Origin: Eubacterium ruminantium
GTDB taxonomy: Bacteria; Bacillota; Clostridia; Lachnospirales; Lachnospiraceae
Assembly (NCBI RefSeq): GCF_900167085.1
Contig: NZ_FUXA01000008.1
Location: 85,864-149,863 of the forward strand
Direction: 5' to 3'
Length of the DNA: 64,000 bases
How positions within the stretch are numbered: the first letter of the stretch is position 1; each line of letters opens with the position of its first letter. A program made the translations under genes and the position numbers. The notes under the pieces were generated by a model. That model searched no databases and was not told the origin of the DNA. It saw only the letters and a list, made by a program, of their open reading frames with translations. Below, in pieces: positions 53,231 through 63,343 of the stretch.

Positions 53231-55348
53231 TTAATTCTTTGAAGGATCCGTACTCATTTTTTCTCTGTATTCTTCACCCGGCATAGGTTTCGCATAATAA
53301 AATCCCTGTATCATGTCACAGCCTTCGCCGGCCAGGAAATCAACCTGTTCTTTAACTTCAACACCTTCAGCAACAGTCTTCATTTTGAGATTTCTTGCGA
53401 GTTTTATGGCCTCGGAAACTACTATCTTTCCTCGTCCGTTTTTCTCATCTCCTCTGAAAAATTCCGCATCCAGCTTAAGTACGTCCAGTGGCATATCTTT
53501 TAATGAATTGAGTGATGAATATCCCGATCCAAAGTCATCCATGGATACCGAAAATCCGTACTCCTTAAGTTTATTTATGGTTCGGATCATCGCATCCTTA
53601 TCATCAAAGAATGCACTCTCTGTAAGTTCAATTTCTATATATTCATGAGGTGTTCCGGCTTTATCAACAATATCTCTTATCTGTTCAGCCAGATCACTTT
53701 CCACGAAATGTGCTCTTGAAACATTTACCGAAACAGGAACACATTTTAATCCCTCATCAAGCCATCTCTTCTGATCTTTTGCCACATGCGAAATCATATA
53801 ATGATCGATATTTGTTATAAATCCATTCTTCTCAAATATAGGAATGAATTTTCCCGGACTTACAAATCCCAGTTCATGTGAATTCCATCTGATCAGAGCT
53901 TCTGCTCCCTGAAGTTCATTTGTTCTAGGATTATATTTTGGCTGATAATAAACTATGAATTCTTCATTTCTGATGGCTCTTTCCTGATTTTCCTGAACAA
54001 GATCGATCCACTTTTCTTCCTCAAGAAGGCTATTATCGAAAAATGCTATTCCATTTTCTTCAGCTTCAGGAAGGGTATTTCTTGCCGTGCATGCATTATT
54101 ATACTCATCTTCCAGATTGAAGTTCCTACGTTTCACAGGTTTTCCTGACTCATCAACACTCTTTCCTATAAGACTGATTCCTGTCTGGAAACCGAATCTG
54201 TGACCGGTATTTTCATCATAAATCCTATCTATCCATTCCCTGATCCTTTTCTTTAATTCCTCAACATCATCATATTTGAGGATAAGAGCGAAATTCGATG
54301 AAGTACTATGTGAACATATTTCATCCTTCTTTATATCCGTGGAAATTATCCTATTTACGTTCTGGAGAAGTTTCTCACCTTCTTCTACGGAATGGCATAA
54401 ACAGTAATTTCTATACTTCTGGAGAATTATATTTACTACAGCATATTTCTGCTTCAAAGCATTCTTTTTCATTAAAAGCTGCTCACCTTTAATGAGGAAC
54501 CAGGTCCAATTTTTTCCGCCTGTCACAACATCTTTGAAGAAATAATTTGTTATCTTTCTCTGCCTATGGATATTACCGATCATCCTAATAAACATGGCTA
54601 TGAAGAAAGTAACCATAGCAAGGGAAATGAGAATGATTACGACAATAAATATAATAAAATCTCTCTCCCTGACGCTGATAATGGCTTTTACATACATCAC
54701 ATTATCATTATTTTCCGATCTGTATATCATCCATATCGGAAGATTTATCTCATAGACTTCATCGTCATTCAGATCATCCATATCCTCACCCGCCGGTTTA
54801 TCCTCCGCCGAATCTTTGACTGATTGATTATCAACCTTCTTTTTTCTTCTGGCTACTACAACACCGGAATATGAATCTTCATCATTGATAATATCTAATA
54901 TTTCCCCTAGCTTGATTCGAAGGTTTTTATCCTTCGTATAGAAAACATCTACCTCATTATCCATACAGGCAGTAACGTTCTCATCATGACCGGATATATA
55001 TAACTCCTCATTTTTATTACTTGAAGTTATATCACCCTTTTGATGAATGACTTTTCCCTCTTTATCTTTAATATAATAATCCCTATTATATTCATCCAGG
55101 AATTTGTAAACTTCATTTTCATCAATTGAAGCAGACTTATCATAAACTTTATACATGGATTCAACATACTGATATTCGGAATTAAGCTTATTGTCAAGAA
55201 TATATGCTATAAGACCCGTTACTGAATAATAAAGAATTAATGCCAAAGCAACCAATGAAACAGTAAGAAAAATAATGGGTCCGATTATCCTTTTTTTCTT
55301 TATATCTTTATAGATTTCTTTTCTTGTGATTTTTTTGGAATCTGCCAT
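53231..55348 (-). CDS. Membrane-bound c-di-GMP phosphodiesterase (EAL domain, degenerate GGDEF)
   Basis: A 705-aa protein predicted to hydrolyse cyclic di-GMP. It has a membrane helix (about 22-46), an extracellular sensor region (47-215), a second helix (about 228-255), a GGDEF-like domain (about 285-445) and an EAL domain (about 455-695). The GGDEF signature is replaced by SSNFA, so cyclase activity is not expected. The EAL domain keeps its metal and catalytic residues: GAEALIRW, VNVSR, IELTES, DDFGSGYSSL, LKLD and AEGVE. A strong GGGGGG ribosome binding site and an extended -10 promoter with a palindrome precede it. Confidence 0.92.
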   Translation of the reverse strand: MADSKKITRKEIYKDIKKKRIIGPIIFLTVSLVALALILYYSVTGLIAYILDNKLNSEYQYVESMYKVYDKSASIDENEVYKFLDEYNRDYYIKDKEGKVIHQKGDITSSNKNEELYISGHDENVTACMDNEVDVFYTKDKNLRIKLGEILDIINDEDSYSGVVVARRKKKVDNQSVKDSAEDKPAGEDMDDLNDDEVYEINLPIWMIYRSENNDNVMYVKAIISVRERDFIIFIVVIILISLAMVTFFIAMFIRMIGNIHRQRKITNYFFKDVVTGGKNWTWFLIKGEQLLMKKNALKQKYAVVNIILQKYRNYCLCHSVEEGEKLLQNVNRIISTDIKKDEICSHSTSSNFALILKYDDVEELKKRIREWIDRIYDENTGHRFGFQTGISLIGKSVDESGKPVKRRNFNLEDEYNNACTARNTLPEAEENGIAFFDNSLLEEEKWIDLVQENQERAIRNEEFIVYYQPKYNPRTNELQGAEALIRWNSHELGFVSPGKFIPIFEKNGFITNIDHYMISHVAKDQKRWLDEGLKCVPVSVNVSRAHFVESDLAEQIRDIVDKAGTPHEYIEIELTESAFFDDKDAMIRTINKLKEYGFSVSMDDFGSGYSSLNSLKDMPLDVLKLDAEFFRGDEKNGRGKIVVSEAIKLARNLKMKTVAEGVEVKEQVDFLAGEGCDMIQGFYYAKPMPGEEYREKMSTDPSKN

Positions 55349-55376
55349 TATGCTGTTCCCCCCATTCTTACACCAT

Positions 55377-55406
55377 AATATAACACTTTATCCACTGTTA
55401 GTGGAT
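55377..55406 (-). promoter_or_regulatory. Predicted promoter and palindrome of the phosphodiesterase gene
   Basis: Extended -10 TGTTATATT on the minus strand (-10 box 55377-55382) without a good -35. An inverted repeat ATCCACT-GTT-AGTGGAT (55390-55406) lies just upstream where the -35 would be. The rest of the gap (55407-55563) is AT-rich and shows nothing else. Confidence 0.5.
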
Positions 55407-55563
55407 TTCCTAAATTTCCTATCCTTATCCCAAAATCTTTAATATACAGAAGTTGATAAATCATATTTTGATCAATATTTTTATCTATTTGATATATTTA
55501 ATACATAGATACATTTTACCATATATAAATGTTTTCTAGCATATTATTTTTCATTCAAATAAT

Positions 55564-55622
55564 CCGGGTATAAATAATAAATTCTGACAGCATCATCTGA
55601 TAAAAATATTATTTATACCCGG
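55564..55622 (-). terminator. Long-stem hairpin after the fumarase genes, probable terminator
   Basis: A perfect 16-bp stem CCGGGTATAAATAATA/TATTATTTATACCCGG with a 27-base loop, starting eight bases after the stop of the beta subunit. The following tract on the minus strand (ATTATTTG) is a weak T run. Confidence 0.55.
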
Positions 55623-55630
55623 AAATAAAG

Positions 55631-56188
55631 TTATTTATTCATTTTTTTGAAGTCTTCTACGGCAGTTTCATACTGGTTATTACCTTCACTGTCTACGATT
55701 ACTATGACAGGAAGATCTTCAACATAAAGCTTTCTGATTGCTTCTGTTCCAAGATCATCATAGGCTATTACTTCCGCACTCTTGATACATTTTGAAAGAA
55801 GAGCTCCGGCTCCACCTATTGCTGCAAAATAAACTGCATCATTTTTAACGATGGAATCTATAACTTCTTTGCTTCTCTTTCCTTTTCCTATCATTCCTTT
55901 AAGGCCTTTTTCAAGAAGAAGCGGAGTGTATTTGTCCATTCTGCTTGAAGTTGTAGGTCCTGCAGATCCTATAACCTCTCCCGGTCTTGCAGGAGTTGGT
56001 CCAAGATAATATATAAAATTATCTTTAAGATCAATAGGAATATCTTCGCCATTATTAAGTGCTTCATAAAGTCTCTTATGTGCTGCATCTCTGGCTGTAT
56101 AGATAGTTCCTGTTATATATACATAATCACCGGATCTCAGTTCTTTTAATTCCTCAGCTTTTGCCGGAACTGTAAGATTTCTATTCAT
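55631..56188 (-). CDS. Class I fumarate hydratase, beta subunit
   Basis: The C-terminal half of the two-subunit Fe-S fumarase (interconverts fumarate and malate), 185 aa. It has the swivelling domain features LRSGDYVYITGTIYTARDAAHKRL, GPTPARPGEVIGSAGPTTSSRMD and GKGKR. It acts with the alpha subunit encoded 96 bases upstream. Tartrate dehydratase subunits are close relatives and cannot be excluded from sequence alone. The ribosome binding site is GAGGAAATGAA. Confidence 0.88.
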   Translation of the reverse strand: MNRNLTVPAKAEELKELRSGDYVYITGTIYTARDAAHKRLYEALNNGEDIPIDLKDNFIYYLGPTPARPGEVIGSAGPTTSSRMDKYTPLLLEKGLKGMIGKGKRSKEVIDSIVKNDAVYFAAIGGAGALLSKCIKSAEVIAYDDLGTEAIRKLYVEDLPVIVIVDSEGNNQYETAVEDFKKMNK

Positions 56189-56284
56189 TTCATTTCCTCA
56201 CTATAGTAAAGCTCTGAATCCGAGCATATGTTTAATGCTCTTCATAAAACATCTGACTAAAAGTTTCTACTGTCTTTAAAAAAA

Positions 56285-57124
56285 TTAAAGTGTTACACTT
56301 GCATGTCTGTCAACATGACAACACATATTGATAGCAACTGGCATTCCCGCAATATGTGTAGGATAAGTCTCTATATTAATAGCAAGTGCTGTAGTACTTC
56401 CGCCAAGTCCAGCCGGACCTATACCAAGCTGATTGATCTCTGAAAGTAATTCTTCTTCAAGCTCTTTAATGTGCTGTAAATTAGATCTTTCAGAAATATT
56501 TCTTGTAAGAGCCTTCTTTGCAAGTTTTGCTGAAAGCTCAAAATCACCACCGAGTCCTACACCAACAACGAATGGAGGACAAGCATTTGGTCCTGCCTCA
56601 CTTACTGTTGTTATAACCGCTTTCTTAATGCCTTCAACACCATCTGCAGGCTTAAGCATAAAAAGTCGGCTCATATTTTCGCTTCCGAATCCCTTTGGAG
56701 CTATAGTAATTTCCAACTTATCTCCCGGAACTATATCATAATGAATGATAGCAGGTGTATTATCCTTGGTATTTTCTCTTAAAATAGGATCCTTAACTAC
56801 AGATTTTCTAAGATATCCTTCTGTATATCCCTTACGAACACCTTCATTTATGGCATCTGTAAGATTACCGTTAATATGAAGATCCTGACCGACATTTACG
56901 AAAAATACGGCCATACCTGTATCCTGACAAATAGGAATACGGTTCTCATCGGCTATCTTCATATTATCAATAAGCTGTTCCAAAACCTGTTGTCCGAGCT
57001 TACTTTTCTCTTCTCTTGCAGAATCCTCTATATGTTTTTTAAGATCTTCTGCAAGATAAAGATTAGCTTTAATACATAATTTACTGACTTCTTCTACAAT
57101 TATGGATGTATCTAATTCTCTCAT
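56285..57124 (-). CDS. Class I fumarate hydratase, alpha subunit
   Basis: A 279-aa Fe-S subunit with three cysteine sites for the 4Fe-4S cluster: C66 in PICQDTGMA, one in GPNACPPF (about 186) and one in NMCCHVDRH near the C-terminus. The GLGGSTTALAI segment is also present. It starts four bases after the stop of a 65-aa membrane protein gene, itself 20 bases after gyrA, so fumarase expression may depend partly on the gyrase transcript. An L(+)-tartrate dehydratase remains the alternative. Confidence 0.9.
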   Translation of the reverse strand: MRELDTSIIVEEVSKLCIKANLYLAEDLKKHIEDSAREEKSKLGQQVLEQLIDNMKIADENRIPICQDTGMAVFFVNVGQDLHINGNLTDAINEGVRKGYTEGYLRKSVVKDPILRENTKDNTPAIIHYDIVPGDKLEITIAPKGFGSENMSRLFMLKPADGVEGIKKAVITTVSEAGPNACPPFVVGVGLGGDFELSAKLAKKALTRNISERSNLQHIKELEEELLSEINQLGIGPAGLGGSTTALAINIETYPTHIAGMPVAINMCCHVDRHASVTL

Positions 57125-57128
57125 ATCA

Positions 57129-57326
57129 CTAACCTATAAAATCGTCCTTTTCTGCACCGGTTTTTCTTCTTTTTCTGTTCTGAATATAGTTATTCAGCTT
57201 CAGTGAAACATAAGCAATAAATAAGATTACAAGTAATATACCGATCCAGTAAGCAGCTGCTTTTAAGAATTCTTCTATGTTATGTGTATTTGAAAGATTT
57301 TCAAGATTATCTTTAAAACCGTTCAT
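57129..57326 (-). CDS. Small single-pass membrane protein, unknown
   Basis: A 65-aa protein with a polar N-terminus (1-20), one membrane helix (about 23-45) and a basic tail (NRKRRKTGAEK). A clean GAGGTAAAT-ATG start and tight spacing (20 bases after gyrA, four before fumarase alpha) make it a real gene. Function not recognisable. Confidence 0.7.
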   Translation of the reverse strand: MNGFKDNLENLSNTHNIEEFLKAAAYWIGILLVILFIAYVSLKLNNYIQNRKRRKTGAEKDDFIG

Positions 57327-57346
57327 ATTTACCTCTCTTATAATTC

Positions 57347-59941
57347 TTATTCTTTATCATCGGTTTCGTCGGATTTTTCCTCTTCCGTAACCTCTGTATC
57401 AACAACTTCTTCTGTAATCTCTGAATCATTTTCATTATTAGATTCATTTATTGTTTCATCCGGTTCTTCACCATTTACTCCCGGTATTCTAATCTCTTCT
57501 CTAACCTTTGCAATACCTGCAACCGAAACATTGCTGTCTGCATCGATCTTCATAAGTTTAACACCTGAAGTATTTCTTCCTGTCATTGAAACCTCATCAC
57601 ACTTAATCTGGATAATGATTCCTTCATTTGTGATAAGCATAACTTCATGATCAGGATTTACAGCCTTAACACCTACAACATCACCTGTCTTATCAGTGAT
57701 CTTATAGCACTTAACGCCCTTTCCGCCTCTCTTCTGAAGAGGGAATTCTTTTCTGAGTGTACGTTTTCCAAGACCATTCTCAGAAACAATAAGAAGTGCT
57801 TCACCCTGGGTAGAAAGCTGCATACCAACAACCTCATCACCAACTGAAAGGTTCATACCTCTTACACCCATAGCGCTTCTTCCGGTACTTCTGATATCTG
57901 TATCCTTAAATCTGATACATACACCATACTTGGTTACCATGAAGATTTCTCTTGTATTATCTGTAGTCTTAACTTCTATAAGTTCATCATCTTCCTGCAG
58001 AGTCATGGCAATGATACCGTTCTTACGGATATTTGCATATTCTGTCTGAGGTGTTTTCTTGATGATACCATGTTTTGTAACCATGATAAGGTATTTATTC
58101 TCGCTGAATTCCTTAAGTGGAATAACTGCTGTAACATGTTCCTCAGGATCTAACTGAAGGAGATTTACAATAGCTGTTCCTCTCGCATTTCTTCCTGCTT
58201 CAGGAATCTGATAAACCTTCATCTTGTATACTCGACCTTTATTGGTAAAGCAAAGGATATAATGCTTTGTAGTAGTCATAAGTATATCTTCGATAAAGTC
58301 TTCTTCAAGTGTCTGAACACCCTTGATTCCTCTACCACCACGATTCTGTGCATGGAAATTATCAACGGAAGTACGCTTAAAGTATCCAAGATGAGTCATA
58401 GTAAGAACTGCATTTTCTTCCGGAATAAGATCTTCATCAACAAGTTCATCTTCATCTTCTCCGATTGAAGTTCTTCTGTCATCACCATATTTATCTGCTA
58501 TAAGCTGCATTTCATCACGTATAACTCCAAGAAGTATCTTCTCATCTGCAAGGATTGATTTAAGATAACTGATCTTTGCAAGGAGTTCCTTATATTCTGC
58601 CTCTAACTTCTCTTTTTCGAGACCTGTAAGAGCACGAAGTCTCATATCTACGATTGCCTGAGCCTGAGCTTCTGAAAGACTGAATCTTTCGATTAAGTTT
58701 GCTTTTGCTTCGGCAACATTAGCGGCAGCTCTGATTATTCTTATAACTTCATCTATGTTATCGATAGCGATAAGGAGACCTTCAACAATATGAGCTCTCT
58801 CTTCTGCTTTATTTAAATCGAACTGTGTTCTTCTTGTAACAACTTCTTCCTGGTGCTTAATGTAATACTTAAGCATGTCCGGAAGACTTAAAACCTTAGG
58901 CTCGTTATTGACAAGAGCAAGCATATTTACGCCAAATGTATCTTCAAGCTGAGTATGCTTATAAAGGTTATTTAAAATGATGTTTGGATTCGCATCACGT
59001 CTTACCTCTATAACAACTCTCATTCCTTCTCTTGATGATTCATCACGAAGGTCTGTGATACCGTCAACTCTCTTGTCTTTTACAAGGTCTGCTATCTTTT
59101 TGATGAGCATAGCCTTATTTACCATATATGGAAGCTCTGTAATAACTATACGATGCTTTCCATTCTGCATAGGCTCTATCTCTGAAACGGCACGAACCTT
59201 GATCTTACCTCTACCTGTTCTGTATGCTTCATTGATACCTCTGACACCAAGGATCTGCGCTCCTGTTGGGAAATCAGGTCCTTTAACTATCTCAAGTATC
59301 TCTTCAATATCTGTTTCTCTTTCCTCATCGATACGGTTGTTGATCATCTTAACAGCCGCAGATGTTATCTCACGAAGATTGTGAGGAGGAATATTTGTTG
59401 CCATACCTACGGCAATACCTGTTGTACCATTGACAAGAAGGTTTGGATAACGGCTAGGAAGAACTGTTGGTTCTTTCTCCGTCTCATCAAAGTTAGGTAT
59501 GAAATCAACAGTATCTTTGTTGATATCAGCAAGCATTTCCATGGAAATCTTAGTAAGTCTTGCCTCTGTATATCGCATGGCAGCAGCACCGTCTCCATCC
59601 ACAGAACCGAAGTTTCCGTGTCCGTCAACCAGTGGATATCTTGTATTCCATTCCTGTGCAAGCTTAACAAGCGCATCGTAAATAGAGCTGTCTCCATGTG
59701 GATGATACTTACCCATTGTATCACCGACAATACGTGCACATTTTCTGTGAGGCTTGTCAGGTCCATTATTTAATTCGATCATTGAGTACAGAATTCTTCT
59801 CTGTACAGGTTTAAGTCCGTCTCTGACATCAGGAAGTGCACGAGCAGCGATGACACTCATTGCATAATCGATGTATGAGTTTTCCATAGTCTTTTTCAGA
59901 TCTACTTCACGTACTTCATCAAATATCTTATCGTCATCCAT
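57347..59941 (-). CDS. gyrA: DNA gyrase subunit A
   Basis: Cuts and rejoins DNA to introduce negative supercoils together with GyrB. The 864-aa protein has active-site Tyr124 in AAMRYTEARL and the quinolone-determining stretch HPHGDSSIYDAL. Ser85 and Asp89 there correspond to E. coli Ser83 and Asp87, the common quinolone-sensitive state. A C-terminal beta-pinwheel carries the GyrA-box QKRGGKG, which separates it from ParC. The tail is acidic (Glu/Asp/Thr-rich). It starts 11 bases after gyrB with TAGGAGG. Confidence 0.97.
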   Translation of the reverse strand: MDDDKIFDEVREVDLKKTMENSYIDYAMSVIAARALPDVRDGLKPVQRRILYSMIELNNGPDKPHRKCARIVGDTMGKYHPHGDSSIYDALVKLAQEWNTRYPLVDGHGNFGSVDGDGAAAMRYTEARLTKISMEMLADINKDTVDFIPNFDETEKEPTVLPSRYPNLLVNGTTGIAVGMATNIPPHNLREITSAAVKMINNRIDEERETDIEEILEIVKGPDFPTGAQILGVRGINEAYRTGRGKIKVRAVSEIEPMQNGKHRIVITELPYMVNKAMLIKKIADLVKDKRVDGITDLRDESSREGMRVVIEVRRDANPNIILNNLYKHTQLEDTFGVNMLALVNNEPKVLSLPDMLKYYIKHQEEVVTRRTQFDLNKAEERAHIVEGLLIAIDNIDEVIRIIRAAANVAEAKANLIERFSLSEAQAQAIVDMRLRALTGLEKEKLEAEYKELLAKISYLKSILADEKILLGVIRDEMQLIADKYGDDRRTSIGEDEDELVDEDLIPEENAVLTMTHLGYFKRTSVDNFHAQNRGGRGIKGVQTLEEDFIEDILMTTTKHYILCFTNKGRVYKMKVYQIPEAGRNARGTAIVNLLQLDPEEHVTAVIPLKEFSENKYLIMVTKHGIIKKTPQTEYANIRKNGIIAMTLQEDDELIEVKTTDNTREIFMVTKYGVCIRFKDTDIRSTGRSAMGVRGMNLSVGDEVVGMQLSTQGEALLIVSENGLGKRTLRKEFPLQKRGGKGVKCYKITDKTGDVVGVKAVNPDHEVMLITNEGIIIQIKCDEVSMTGRNTSGVKLMKIDADSNVSVAGIAKVREEIRIPGVNGEEPDETINESNNENDSEITEEVVDTEVTEEEKSDETDDKE

Positions 59942-59952
59942 TTTATGACCTC

Positions 59953-61902
59953 CTAAATATCAAGATTCTTAACGAATCTGGCATTCTCTTCAATAAATTT
60001 CTTACGTGGTTCAACCTTATCACCCATAAGAGTATTAAATGTAAGGTCAACCTCTGTTTCATCGTCATCATCTATAGAAACTCTGAGAAGTATTCTCTTC
60101 TCAGGATCCATAGTTGTATCCCAGAGCTGTTCAGCATCCATCTCTCCAAGACCTTTGTAACGCTGAACCTTATTATTCTGATCTCTTCCTACTTCATCGA
60201 GGATCTTTGCAAGTTCATCATCGCTGTATGCATACCAGAATTTCTTATTCTTCTCCAATCTGTAAAGAGGTGGCTGTGCCAGATATACATGTCCCTGTCT
60301 GATAAGTTCAGGCATGAATCTGTAGAAGAATGTAAGAAGAAGTGTTGCGATATGAGCACCGTCAACGTCGGCATCGGTCATGATGATGATCTTATTGTAT
60401 CTTAACTTCTCTATATCAAAATTATCATGAATACCTGTACCAAATGCAGTGATCATTGCCTTGATCTCGGCATTTTCAAGTATATGATCTATACGTGCTT
60501 TCTCAACATTAAGGATCTTTCCACGAAGTGGAAGAATAGCCTGAGTAGCTCTGTTACGTGCTGTCTTAGCCGATCCGCCGGCTGAATCTCCCTCTACTAT
60601 GTAGATTTCGCATTCTTCGGCATTTCTGCTTGAACAATCCGCAAGTTTTCCTGGAAGAGCCATTGATTCTGAAAGATTTGTCTTTCTCGCAACATCTCTT
60701 GCCTTTCTCGCTGCTACTCTTGCTCTCTGCGCAAGGATAGCTTTCTCGATAATGATTCTTGCAACAGCAGGATTCTGCTCAAGGAAATAAACCATCTGTT
60801 CAGACATAACACTTTCTACAGCAGTTCTTGCTTCTGCATTTCCAAGCTTCTGCTTTGTCTGTCCTTCAAACTGTGGCTCCTCGATCTTTACACTTATGAT
60901 TGCTGTAAGACCTTCTCTTAAATCATCTCCCGAAAGATTATCATCCTTCTCCTTGAGATAATTATTGGTTCTTGCATAATCATTAAATACCTTTGTAAGA
61001 GCAGCTCTGAATCCTGTAAGATGCATACCACCTTCAGGTGTAATGATATTATTAACGAAACTGTAAACTGATTCGTTATATCCATCATTATGCTGAAGAG
61101 CTACTTCGACATTTATATTATTCTTATTGCCTTCGCAATAAATAACTTTATCATATAGCGCTGTTTTTCCCTTATTAAGGTACTCAACAAACTGTTTAAT
61201 ACCGCCTTCGTAATGGAAAGTATTGGTCTTTACTTCCTCAGGACGAAAATCTGTAAGAGTTATCTTGAGATTCTTTGTAAGGAAAGCTGTCTCTCTAAGT
61301 CTTACCTTAAGAGTATCATAATCATAGATAACATCATCAAATATTGTTCCATCAGGTTTAAATGTAACCCTTGTTCCTGTCTTATCTGTTTCACCTACAA
61401 CCTTAAGATCATAGCAGACTTTACCTCTCTCATATCTCTGCTGATAAATCTTACCTTCACGTGAAACCTGTACCTCTAACCAGTCAGAAAGAGCATTTAC
61501 AACAGACGAACCTACACCATGAAGTCCGCCGGATACCTTATATCCTCCACCGCCGAACTTTCCACCGGCATGAAGTATAGTAAATACAACCTCTACTGCA
61601 GGACGTCCTTTTTTCTTCTGGATTCCTACAGGGATTCCTCTTCCGTTATCTTCTACCGTTATGGAATTGTCTTTGTTGATAAATACATTTATCTCAGAGC
61701 AAAATCCTGCAAGAGCCTCATCTACAGAGTTGTCTACTATCTCATAAACAAGATGGTGTAGTCCTCTGGATGATGTACTTCCTATGTACATACCCGGTCT
61801 TTTTCTTACAGCCTCAAGTCCTTCAAGGATCTGAATCTGTTCTGCGCCATATTCTGCTTCCTGATTCATATTCTGTTCCCTCTGTTCCTTATTCTCTTCC
61901 AC
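59953..61902 (-). CDS. gyrB: DNA gyrase subunit B
   Basis: ATPase subunit of gyrase, 649 aa. It has a GHKL domain ([25 protein letters not shown]), a transducer domain, and a TOPRIM domain with [23 protein letters not shown] and DADVDGAHI. The start is a GTG at 61902 with AGGAGG five bases upstream. An in-frame ATG at 61869 also has a GAGGG-like site and would remove 11 residues. Gene order recF-gyrB-gyrA is the usual origin-side arrangement. Confidence 0.97.
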   Translation of the reverse strand: MEENKEQREQNMNQEAEYGAEQIQILEGLEAVRKRPGMYIGSTSSRGLHHLVYEIVDNSVDEALAGFCSEINVFINKDNSITVEDNGRGIPVGIQKKKGRPAVEVVFTILHAGGKFGGGGYKVSGGLHGVGSSVVNALSDWLEVQVSREGKIYQQRYERGKVCYDLKVVGETDKTGTRVTFKPDGTIFDDVIYDYDTLKVRLRETAFLTKNLKITLTDFRPEEVKTNTFHYEGGIKQFVEYLNKGKTALYDKVIYCEGNKNNINVEVALQHNDGYNESVYSFVNNIITPEGGMHLTGFRAALTKVFNDYARTNNYLKEKDDNLSGDDLREGLTAIISVKIEEPQFEGQTKQKLGNAEARTAVESVMSEQMVYFLEQNPAVARIIIEKAILAQRARVAARKARDVARKTNLSESMALPGKLADCSSRNAEECEIYIVEGDSAGGSAKTARNRATQAILPLRGKILNVEKARIDHILENAEIKAMITAFGTGIHDNFDIEKLRYNKIIIMTDADVDGAHIATLLLTFFYRFMPELIRQGHVYLAQPPLYRLEKNKKFWYAYSDDELAKILDEVGRDQNNKVQRYKGLGEMDAEQLWDTTMDPEKRILLRVSIDDDDETEVDLTFNTLMGDKVEPRKKFIEENARFVKNLDI

Positions 61903-61948
61903 TGTTTCCTCCTAATTGTCTTTCATAAAAGAAATAAATTAAATACCG

Positions 61949-63037
61949 CTAAATACTCTTCAAAGTAGCTTTGCCCTCTTTGATGTAATATATTTTATCA
62001 ATACTTATACGTTCTTTTATGAAATCATCGTAACCTGTACATGTTATGATCGTCTGAACATCTTTTATTGTATTTAATAAAGCATTTCTTCTGTTTGTAT
62101 CAAGTTCTGACATAACATCATCCAGAAGAAGCACAGGATTATCATTTATAATTTTTTTTACAAGTTCTATCTCTGCAAGTTTCAGAGATAAAGCTGCTGT
62201 TCTCTGCTGACCCTGCGAACCGTACATTCTGACATCCATATCATTTATAAAAAATGAAATATCATCTCTGTGAGGTCCATATTGAGTACTTTCATACTTA
62301 CAATCAACAGATCTTTTTTCCTTCAAAATATCTTCGTAAGACTCTTCATTTATTGATTTGTTGTATTTTATCTCAAGCTTTTCCTTACCGGATGTAAGCC
62401 CTTGATGAATATCAACAACAATCTCTTCAAGCATATTTATAAAGTTTTCTCTTTCTTTGATAACCTTATATCCATACTTTGCAATCTGCATATCCCATAC
62501 ATCAAGCGTATCTATAAGACTTTTATTGAAATGAATCTGCTTAAGAAGATTATTCCTTTGGTTAAGTATTTTATTGTAATTAGCAAGATTACTGTAATAA
62601 AGCCTGCTTAACTGACATAATTCCATGTCCATAAATCTTCTTCTCTCGACAGGACCGTTTTTTATAATTGAAAGATCCTCAGGAGAGAAAAATATAATAT
62701 TAAGCAGTCCAAATAATTCAGCAATCTTTCTGATTGGAAGACTGTCCACAGCCACACCTTTATTCTTATTTTTCTTAAGATGCATATCTATTCTGTGAGA
62801 TATGTCATTCTTATTTACCATAAGTCTGATGTGAGATTCTTCCTTCTCAAACATGATTATCTCTTTATCTCTACTGTTTCTGTGAGACTTTGTCGTAGCA
62901 GCCATATAGATTGATTCAAGTATATTGGTCTTTCCCTGTGCATTATCACCATAAAGGATATTGGTTCCTTTACTCAGATCAATATCAAGATAATCATAGT
63001 TTCTGTAATTATTTAATGCTAAAGATTCTATAAACAT
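61949..63037 (-). CDS. recF: DNA replication and repair protein RecF
   Basis: SMC-like ATPase that helps load RecA at gaps, 362 aa. It has Walker A GDNAQGKTN (about 30-38), the signature YGSQGQQRTAALSLKLAE and Walker B PVLLLDDVMSELD. It starts 12 bases after the S4 gene with an AAGGT site, in the dnaN-S4-recF-gyrB order common in Firmicutes. Confidence 0.96.
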   Translation of the reverse strand: MFIESLALNNYRNYDYLDIDLSKGTNILYGDNAQGKTNILESIYMAATTKSHRNSRDKEIIMFEKEESHIRLMVNKNDISHRIDMHLKKNKNKGVAVDSLPIRKIAELFGLLNIIFFSPEDLSIIKNGPVERRRFMDMELCQLSRLYYSNLANYNKILNQRNNLLKQIHFNKSLIDTLDVWDMQIAKYGYKVIKERENFINMLEEIVVDIHQGLTSGKEKLEIKYNKSINEESYEDILKEKRSVDCKYESTQYGPHRDDISFFINDMDVRMYGSQGQQRTAALSLKLAEIELVKKIINDNPVLLLDDVMSELDTNRRNALLNTIKDVQTIITCTGYDDFIKERISIDKIYYIKEGKATLKSI

Positions 63038-63048
63038 TATCTCTAACC

Positions 63049-63261
63049 TTATTTTTTTATCTCAATTGTCTGGCCTTCATATTCAACTGTATCGCCATCA
63101 TAGAGTTTTTTACCTCGTCTGGTATCAACTTCACCGTTAACTTTTACAAGTCCATCCTGTATAACTTCCTTTGCTTCCACACCGGAACCTACAAGACCAC
63201 ACGCCTTAAGTACCTGACCGAGTTTTATGAATTCTTCTGTTCCTTTTATCTTTATTTCCAT
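63049..63261 (-). CDS. S4-domain RNA-binding protein (YaaA/RlbA type)
   Basis: A 70-aa protein consisting of one S4 domain (EFIKLGQVLKACGLVGSG...VNGEVDTRRGKKLYDGD), expected to bind structured RNA, probably rRNA. The ATG at 63261 follows GGTG by five bases; a GTG at 63267 is the alternative. It always occurs between dnaN and recF in many Firmicutes, as here. Confidence 0.93.
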   Translation of the reverse strand: MEIKIKGTEEFIKLGQVLKACGLVGSGVEAKEVIQDGLVKVNGEVDTRRGKKLYDGDTVEYEGQTIEIKK

Positions 63262-63343
63262 ATTCACACCATCTGTTGATATTTTTTTATCTGAAATACA
63301 TTCTTCAAATACCGGATATTCTATTTACATCCTATCATTTATC

